Shown here one piece after another: positions 50,082 to 54,447 of a DNA stretch of 54,447 nt. The notes beneath the pieces were generated by a model. It did no database searches. It saw nothing but the letters and a program-made list of their open reading frames with translations, and had not been told where the DNA came from. The DNA is from a virus. The position numbers and the translations under genes were made by a program. The stretch spans positions 1-54,447 of the IMG/VR virus record IMGVR_UViG_3300006735_000044; one strand, written 5' to 3'. Within the stretch, counting starts at the first letter, position 1, and each line of letters opens with the position of its first letter.

Positions 50082-51249
50082 ATCCTTTCCTCCTTTCTTC
50101 TAATAGAGTCGCAATGGCTGCTGATGCATCATGTTTGCTTAGGCTTGCGAAGTCTCCTTCATAGCCTAAGTTCCTCAAATAACTACATTGTTTTTCTGTT
50201 GCCATTTGAACATCTCCATTGTCTCTGTTTAGAATTTTTACTAGTGATTGGCGTTGTGCCTCAGTAGGTTCTTTACCCGACATAATCCAATCCTTAATAC
50301 TACTTAAGAACTTACGTTCCCAATCATTAATACCATCTAATTCTGAAAACATTCTGATACCATAATAGTTACATTTGTCCTCAAATTCTGAATCATTTTG
50401 ATTCTCTTCCATATTAGAAGCAATCATTTTATTCTTCTCTATTTCTAGATATCTTTGTCTTCTTGTTATTAAGTCGTCTTTCTCTTTTTGAACTTCAAGA
50501 AGTCTTTCTGCAAGTTTCTTATCTTCATTGTCTGTCAACGTCTGATGCATTTCAAACATAGCATAAAACAATGTTAAATCATTCATTAACTTCTCAGTTG
50601 GATAACCTCTTGTTAAGATTTGTCTCTTTGGGTTTTCAGGACTATTCCATCTCCAAACGATACTAGCCATCTTGTATGTAGGTGCGCCATAAGTACCTTT
50701 ACTAGATTTACGAATTTTAGTATTATCAAAATACTGTTTATATTCATGATTATAGTATTTACCTACTTTACGAACATTCACTCTCATATCTAAATCCTTA
50801 ACATGGTCAAACATTGTTTTGAATGCATCACCATTAGTATGCCACCAAGCAGTTTTCTTCATAGATTCAACTCTGACATTAATCCACTTCTCAATCATAT
50901 CTTCTGATATAGAATCAATATCAACACCTGTATCTTCTGCAATTGCTCTCAATATTAAGTATGAATTGATGTGGTCTGAACCTACACATTCTCTTACACC
51001 ATTTTCAGTATTTAATATTTCAAAATGGTACACAATATTATGTGAGCATAAACACTTACGTGGATGAGTTGTTACCCATTCAGGCATTTCACTTAATCCA
51101 CTCCACCAACATTCACCAGTTGCTATCCATTCATGTTTCGCTTCATCATAATTATCAGCAACAGATAACTCAGTTAATTTTCTTTTCAGAATCTTATCCC
51201 ACTTACCTTCACCTAATTCTCTTTTATATTTATATTCTTCTTCTATCAT
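50074..51249 (-). CDS. Hypothetical protein with Zn knuckle and coiled coil (391 aa)
   Basis: A 391-residue protein. It has a CLCSHNIVYH metal-type knuckle near residues 65-75, then an alpha/beta middle, a coiled coil at about 235-275 (KKLAERLLEVQKEKDDLITR), and a final small helical domain with TEKQCSYLRNLGYEGDF and SKHDASAAIATLL, the 'T.kQ..yL' motif shared by many phage proteins of unknown role. No enzyme motif is visible. GGAATGAGAT precedes the ATG. Confidence 0.5.
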   Translation of the reverse strand: MIEEEYKYKRELGEGKWDKILKRKLTELSVADNYDEAKHEWIATGECWWSGLSEMPEWVTTHPRKCLCSHNIVYHFEILNTENGVRECVGSDHINSYLILRAIAEDTGVDIDSISEDMIEKWINVRVESMKKTAWWHTNGDAFKTMFDHVKDLDMRVNVRKVGKYYNHEYKQYFDNTKIRKSSKGTYGAPTYKMASIVWRWNSPENPKRQILTRGYPTEKLMNDLTLFYAMFEMHQTLTDNEDKKLAERLLEVQKEKDDLITRRQRYLEIEKNKMIASNMEENQNDSEFEDKCNYYGIRMFSELDGINDWERKFLSSIKDWIMSGKEPTEAQRQSLVKILNRDNGDVQMATEKQCSYLRNLGYEGDFASLSKHDASAAIATLLEERRKGYE

Positions 51250-51822
51250 TTATCTCATTCCGTTTTTCTTTTGTCTTCTTCTATAAGTTTGACCACATGG
51301 TTGGTCTGAACAGAACTTTTTGTTCGACTTACCAATAAACAATTTTCCACACTCTAAACACTCTACACCTTTACCTTGTTTAAATGATTTGATGTTTCTT
51401 TCTAGTCTATTTTTAAGAGCATTAAAATTATCATTTGCTTCTATTTTACTAATCAATTTCCTTTTGTTCCTTGCTTCAACCTGACATTGTTCTCTACAAT
51501 ATTTTCTCAGACTTAATATTTTTGCACTATACACTGTAAAGGGTACGCCGCAATTTTCACAATGTTTGTTTGTTGGAGGAAACTTTGGGTTACGACTATC
51601 ATACATTTCTTTTTTACACTTAGGTGAACAAAACAAATTATACTTCTGACCAACATTTAAAATCTGATTTATACTAATAGGGTCATGACAAGTCATACAC
51701 AAAGGTTCACTCAAACCTGCTTTTATGGCTAGGTAAAATGTTTGCCTCAATAGTTGAATATTCAACTTACCTTTTACTGTTGCACCGTCTTTTAACTCTA
51801 GAAGAAAACTATCATCAGTCAT
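51250..51822 (-). CDS. Triple zinc-finger protein (about 190 aa)
   Basis: A protein of about 190 residues with at least three treble-clef/MYM-like zinc modules: CMTCHD with CSPKC (near 43-70), CENC with CREQC (90-120), and CLEC with CSDQPC (155-180). The rest is basic (RNKRKLISK, RRRQKKNGMR at the end). Several zinc knuckles with basic tails suggest nucleic acid binding, perhaps RNA. It starts at the ATG at 51,822; an earlier in-frame ATG overlaps the upstream stop. Confidence 0.55.
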   Translation of the reverse strand: MTDDSFLLELKDGATVKGKLNIQLLRQTFYLAIKAGLSEPLCMTCHDPISINQILNVGQKYNLFCSPKCKKEMYDSRNPKFPPTNKHCENCGVPFTVYSAKILSLRKYCREQCQVEARNKRKLISKIEANDNFNALKNRLERNIKSFKQGKGVECLECGKLFIGKSNKKFCSDQPCGQTYRRRQKKNGMR

Positions 51823-52069
51823 TATCCTCATCTTCCATTTTCTCAAATGAGCGCATTTCTTGTAGATGTGCTGTAAGAACTCTATCTAATTGTTTAAATA
51901 AATGTTCTGCACATCCTGCTATTTCTTTACGATATAACATCAGCCAAGTCTTGTGTGCTGTATTAATTAATATTTTAGGATAATCTCTATCATCCATCTT
52001 AACAATTAATGGTGGTAAATCAACATCATTAATTAATTTAGTTTCTATTTCCATTTGAAATGTATTCAT
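51815..52069 (-). CDS. Hypothetical protein (84 aa)
   Basis: An 84-residue alpha/beta protein (strands near LPPLIVKMDDRD, helices AGCAEHLFKQLDRVLTAHLQ) with an acidic end (KMEDEDND). ATGA overlaps at its start, none recognised as a family. Confidence 0.42.
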   Translation of the reverse strand: MNTFQMEIETKLINDVDLPPLIVKMDDRDYPKILINTAHKTWLMLYRKEIAGCAEHLFKQLDRVLTAHLQEMRSFEKMEDEDND

Positions 52070-52320
52070 TCATTATCACCTGTTTCTTTTAATTGGTAGC
52101 CATCTTCTTCTGTATAATTATACAACTCTTTAAGGATGATAGCACTATTAATTTCATCGTATACATATTTCTCATCGAGTTTTTCGTATTGGTCATGCAT
52201 GGTATAATCATCCCTACACATAGTCCAACAATCTGTAATACTCCACAGTGCTTCACATTCTTTCTTCCACATCTTTACTTCTTCAAGCAATTGTTCTTTT
52301 GTCATGTTTTCTAATTTCAT
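52066..52320 (-). CDS. Hypothetical helical protein (84 aa)
   Basis: An 84-residue protein, mostly helical and acidic, with two cysteines in SITDCWTMCRDD and a tyrosine-rich end. Its ends overlap both neighbouring genes by ATGA. No family is recognised. Confidence 0.42.
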   Translation of the reverse strand: MKLENMTKEQLLEEVKMWKKECEALWSITDCWTMCRDDYTMHDQYEKLDEKYVYDEINSAIILKELYNYTEEDGYQLKETGDNE

Positions 52321-52682
52321 TCATCCACCCCAAACGCTTTACCTAACATATTTTCATAATGACAATCATCACATATTGGACTATCATATAATGGATATCC
52401 GGGATTTGCTTGATGAAACTGCGGTACACCATTGAATCTAGGTTTAGAAACAGTTGCCTTTTTATTGCAGCAGCCACATTTGAATGTAGCCCTAGAACGG
52501 TTAATTTTAATCGCTTTCATTATACTTTCTTCTACCACTGCTGAATGAGTATGAGCCTTTCCACCAAACGAATTATTCGGATAATCTCTAATATCTATTA
52601 GATTCAGCCAACCATCATACTCAATATAATGTAGACCTAATTTGTATGAACCCATTGAGTCTTTCGCATAAAAATCATTCAT
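52317..52682 (-). CDS. Zn-ribbon protein (121 aa)
   Basis: A 121-residue protein with a C-terminal zinc ribbon, FKCGCCNK and ICDDCHYE, separated by about 30 residues. The first half is alpha/beta with a short histidine-rich strand (GKAHTHSAV). The ribbon spacing suits a nucleic acid binding protein. No family is recognised. Confidence 0.52.
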   Translation of the reverse strand: MNDFYAKDSMGSYKLGLHYIEYDGWLNLIDIRDYPNNSFGGKAHTHSAVVEESIMKAIKINRSRATFKCGCCNKKATVSKPRFNGVPQFHQANPGYPLYDSPICDDCHYENMLGKAFGVDE

Positions 52683-52874
52683 TTAAGCCCATCCTCCTGA
52701 TTGTTTCATTTTCTTATCTGATGTAACAAAAATTGTCCCTGACTTAAGATGTATATGATACTCTTCTACCATCATCTCTAGGTCTGTTGACCATGTTTGG
52801 CAGCACGTAACTGCACAAATTTCTTTCGTTTCTATCGTTGTTTCTCCTGTTGTTGTTTTTATTTTCATTTTCAT
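52683..52874 (-). CDS. Small beta-rich protein with SGGWA tail (63 aa)
   Basis: A 63-residue protein that opens with a KIKTTTGETTIETKE beta hairpin, has three cysteines (CAVTCC), then a strand pair (EYHIHLKSGTIFVTSD), and ends QSGGWA. The hairpin start and GG near the end are reminiscent of a ubiquitin-like protein, but the helix and strand order do not clearly match. No family is assigned. Confidence 0.45.
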   Translation of the reverse strand: MKMKIKTTTGETTIETKEICAVTCCQTWSTDLEMMVEEYHIHLKSGTIFVTSDKKMKQSGGWA

Positions 52875-52875
52875 T

Positions 52876-53013
52876 TTACTTTTCTCCTATAAACATAGAT
52901 GTATATTCTTCAGATATATACGGCTTGCTACATCTAATACAAAGCCACCTGTTGCTAATTTTACTTTTACGATGTTCCATGATATACAGACATCCTTTAC
53001 ATATTAATTTCAT
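52876..53013 (-). CDS. Zinc-ribbon microprotein (45 aa)
   Basis: ATG 53,013, preceded by GGAGAAG, gives 45 residues with two pairs, CKGC near residue 5 and CIRC near 25, and a basic middle (EHRKSKISNRW). It is one of several small zinc ribbons in this window and forms a tight series with the next two small genes. Confidence 0.55.
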   Translation of the reverse strand: MKLICKGCLYIMEHRKSKISNRWLCIRCSKPYISEEYTSMFIGEK

Positions 53014-53014
53014 A

Positions 53015-53128
53015 TTATTCTTCTCCTTTCATTTTATCATAACACTCACTACAAAATCTACCGTTGTGTGTGTATCGAACCCTTCTATTTAGGCCACAGC
53101 CTGAGCATATTCTAACCATGATACTCAT
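53015..53128 (-). CDS. Zinc-ribbon microprotein (37 aa)
   Basis: ATG 53,128 gives 37 residues with CSGC near residue 8 and CSEC near 26, with an arginine-rich loop (NRRVRYTHNGR) between. It directly precedes the previous zinc microgene. The ATG overlaps a possible upstream membrane peptide. Confidence 0.55.
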   Translation of the reverse strand: MSIMVRICSGCGLNRRVRYTHNGRFCSECYDKMKGEE

Positions 53129-53190
53129 ATTTTAATCCCCAATAATCTTAAACTAATAATTATTACTAACATGATTATAAAGAACTCCAC
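53125..53190 (-). CDS. Possible membrane peptide (21 aa)
   Basis: A GTG start overlapping the upstream stop (TAGTG) gives a 21-residue hydrophobic peptide whose own stop overlaps the ATG of the next zinc gene. Only the junction style and hydrophobicity support it; confidence is low. Confidence 0.28.
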   Translation of the reverse strand: MEFFIIMLVIIISLRLLGIKI

Positions 53191-53423
53191 TATAAATCAT
53201 CCTCCATCAAATCTTTGACATCTAATATTATTGTTTCATCATCAATAATTTCTAGTAGTTGTTTTGTTACTCCTTCCATAACTGCTGCTATGGATGTTAA
53301 TGAGTCATCAATTATAGTTCTATGGATATTACTCGCCAATGGTGGCATCTTTTCATAAAATTCTATCATCTGATTAAAGTGATGCTTCATCATTTCAAAA
53401 TTCTTAATATCATTTAATTCCAT
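53190..53423 (-). CDS. Hypothetical helical protein (77 aa)
   Basis: A 77-residue, mostly helical acidic protein (FEMMKHHFNQMIEFYEKMPP at the N-terminus, DDETIILDVKDLMEDDL at the end). It has no cysteines. It overlaps the stop of the previous small zinc gene by 14 bases. No family is recognised. Confidence 0.45.
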   Translation of the reverse strand: MELNDIKNFEMMKHHFNQMIEFYEKMPPLASNIHRTIIDDSLTSIAAVMEGVTKQLLEIIDDETIILDVKDLMEDDL

Positions 53424-53538
53424 ATCTAATCAACCACTCCGAGGCATATGCTTTACATAAGCACATTTCTATATCCTTGCTACCCATACTATTTTGTTTT
53501 ACAACCATACCAGTGTCATGACATTCGCTGCACTTCAA
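53410..53538 (-). CDS. Zinc-ribbon microprotein with TTG start (42 aa)
   Basis: A 42-residue frame opens at TTG 53,538, overlapping the stop of the upstream gene (TTGA). It holds CSEC near residue 3 and CLC near 26, with a WLIRYGIK end. The stop overlaps the start of the next gene by 14 bases. The cysteine pairs, and the overlap at both ends, support it; the non-ATG start is the uncertainty. Confidence 0.45.
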   Translation of the reverse strand: MKCSECHDTGMVVKQNSMGSKDIEMCLCKAYASEWLIRYGIK

Positions 53539-54068
53539 CAATCAACATCACTCCAATCATCTTCTATTGCCTTGAGTCTTTTTTCAATCTTTCCGAGTCT
53601 ATTGTTTAGAGTAAGCATTTGTCTTTGTAATTTTTGGCCTTCGGGTTCTGTTAGTTCTGCCAATTCCTTTGTATAAGTATTCAGTTCCTCATTGACCATA
53701 TTACTATATTCAAGTAATTTCTTAGATATATGAGTTTTATTAGCACTAAGTACTCTATCAATTTCTCCACGCTTAATCCTCATCTTATCCATCTCATCAC
53801 TAAAATGTTTCAATACTTTCTGTATTTCATCTATTTGAGTTTGGCTAGGAACTATATCCTTTACACTAGGATATTCTTCCATCAGTGCTACAAGATAGTC
53901 TTTAATCTCTAAATCAGTTGCTAGAGCCTTCATCCTATTTCCTTTATGTCTAGGATTAGTTTCACATTCAGGACAGAACTTCATCTGCCACTTATGTGAA
54001 GGTACTCTAAATTGTTTGTTACATCGGTGTCCGTCATCTAATATTTTTTGGCAATTGTTATATGGCAT
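53535..54068 (-). CDS. Zn-finger plus coiled-coil protein (177 aa)
   Basis: A 177-residue protein with an N-terminal zinc knuckle: Cys6 and Cys16, then CPEC at 32-35, and the basic HKGNRMK stretch. A long coiled coil follows (about 60-170, with EIQKVLKHFSDEMDKMRIKR and LQRQMLTLNNRLGKIEKRLK). It ends in an acidic cap. It could be an oligomer adaptor that brings zinc-bound nucleic acid to a partner. GGAGAAATAA precedes the ATG. Confidence 0.55.
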   Translation of the reverse strand: MPYNNCQKILDDGHRCNKQFRVPSHKWQMKFCPECETNPRHKGNRMKALATDLEIKDYLVALMEEYPSVKDIVPSQTQIDEIQKVLKHFSDEMDKMRIKRGEIDRVLSANKTHISKKLLEYSNMVNEELNTYTKELAELTEPEGQKLQRQMLTLNNRLGKIEKRLKAIEDDWSDVDC

Positions 54069-54447
54069 ATTTATTTCTCCTTATTTTATCTTGGAACTGT
54101 TTCTTTCTTAAGTCTATCATATTGTTGTAATGGTTATTAGGCCACCAATCAGGCTCTTGTGTTTTCCATGTAGCGAAAGTATATTTCTCGTTTAGATAGT
54201 ATTCACGATATGCTTTCACTGCATCTTCATTCTTGTATTTGTCAGGCATCGCTTGAGCAAATGGAGTTTGACCGATATCAGGTAACAAATCATAGGTTTT
54301 TGTAATCTGATAGTCGTATTCTTTCAAAGTTTCTTCTACTTTGTGAGTCTTTCCATAGCGTATTGTATATTCTTTGCACAATTCATAGCAATGATTCCAT
54401 AAGAATGAAAAGTTTTGCTTGCTTTTTCTAGCCCAAATAGTACAAGG
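54058..54447 (-). CDS. Conserved tailed-virus hypothetical protein (partial, edge)
   Basis: The frame runs off the right edge, so the N-terminal part is missing; at least 129 residues are present. The phrases PCTIWARKSKQNFSFLW near the edge, EYTIRYGKTHK, then AMPDKYKNEDAVKAYREYY, and finally WKTQEPDWW follow a pattern that occurs often in cyanophages and other tailed marine viruses as a protein of unknown role. This is one link to the tailed-virus gene pool in this otherwise archaeal-type block. Confidence 0.6.
   Translation of the reverse strand, partial: PCTIWARKSKQNFSFLWNHCYELCKEYTIRYGKTHKVEETLKEYDYQITKTYDLLPDIGQTPFAQAMPDKYKNEDAVKAYREYYLNEKYTFATWKTQEPDWWPNNHYNNMIDLRKKQFQDKIRRNKYAI

Noticed and set aside
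52683-52874. A second ubiquitin-like protein (ends SGGWA)
   Set aside because: The opening hairpin and GG tail are suggestive, but the helix between strands two and three is not evident and there are three clustered cysteines; kept only as a hypothetical gene.
28780-53676. Open frames on the plus strand opposite the leftward genes
   Set aside because: They are antisense to well-supported genes, are rich in Phe, Leu, Ser and Tyr as expected for reverse complements of Lys/Glu-rich genes, and lack ribosome binding sites and family patterns.
1-54447. tRNA genes, rRNA, integrase and attachment sites
   Set aside because: I found no cloverleaf-like sequence, no tyrosine or serine recombinase motif and no long direct repeats at module edges.

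Overview
This window looks like about half or more of the genome of a tailed (head-tail) archaeal virus, most likely a magrovirus-like virus of marine planktonic archaea (Marine Group II / Poseidoniales). The evidence is an AT-rich, very gene-dense sequence that combines tailed-virus tail genes with a nearly complete archaeal-type replication and transcription set: family B DNA polymerase, PCNA clamp, RFC clamp loader, archaeo-eukaryotic primase, ATP-dependent ligase, ERCC4 nuclease, TFB, PC4-like protein and histone-fold proteins. Host assignment is inference; no tRNA, integrase or host gene is visible to anchor it. The capsid and terminase genes are not in the window.

Layout: positions 1-23,237 carry a rightward late module of tail genes. 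These are the end of a tail assembly chaperone-like protein, a tape measure protein, a distal-tail candidate, a LamG-like lectin protein, a 2,251-residue tail hub/tip protein, a small tail protein, a 3,777-residue repeat-rich fibre and a short virion protein. It meets the leftward module at about 23.3 kb, where a hairpin with a T-run on one strand and a long T-run on the other suggest a bidirectional terminator. Everything from 23.35 kb to the right edge is transcribed leftward as a long, tightly overlapping operon-like series, mostly with ATGA or TAATG junctions and GGAGG or GGTGA ribosome binding sites.

In the leftward module, 23.6-41 kb is the replication and repair block: DEDD exonuclease, P-loop helicase-like ATPase, ERCC4 nuclease, primase, Cas4/RecB-like nuclease, split DNA polymerase B, PCNA, Sak4-like recombinase, probable ssDNA-binding protein, RFC small subunit, degenerate RFC-large-like protein, a possible second histone-fold protein and DNA ligase. 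The stretch 41-46.6 kb holds chromatin and transcription genes (histone, PC4-like, TFB, a membrane-anchored Myb-like protein), a glycosylation-rich lipoprotein, an intact JAMM isopeptidase and an E1-like adenylating enzyme. A B12-dependent ribonucleotide reductase follows, then a ubiquitin-like protein with a C-terminal GGG-NQ. The right end is mostly small zinc-ribbon, coiled-coil and hypothetical proteins.

The most striking proposal is that the Ubl, E1 and JAMM genes form a virus-encoded ubiquitin-like modification system. Other notable points are the polymerase split between motifs B and C with zinc-ribbon microgenes in the gap, PIP-box-like tails on the polymerase C-half and the RFC-large-like protein, virus-encoded histone-fold proteins, and a wealth of tiny zinc-ribbon genes.
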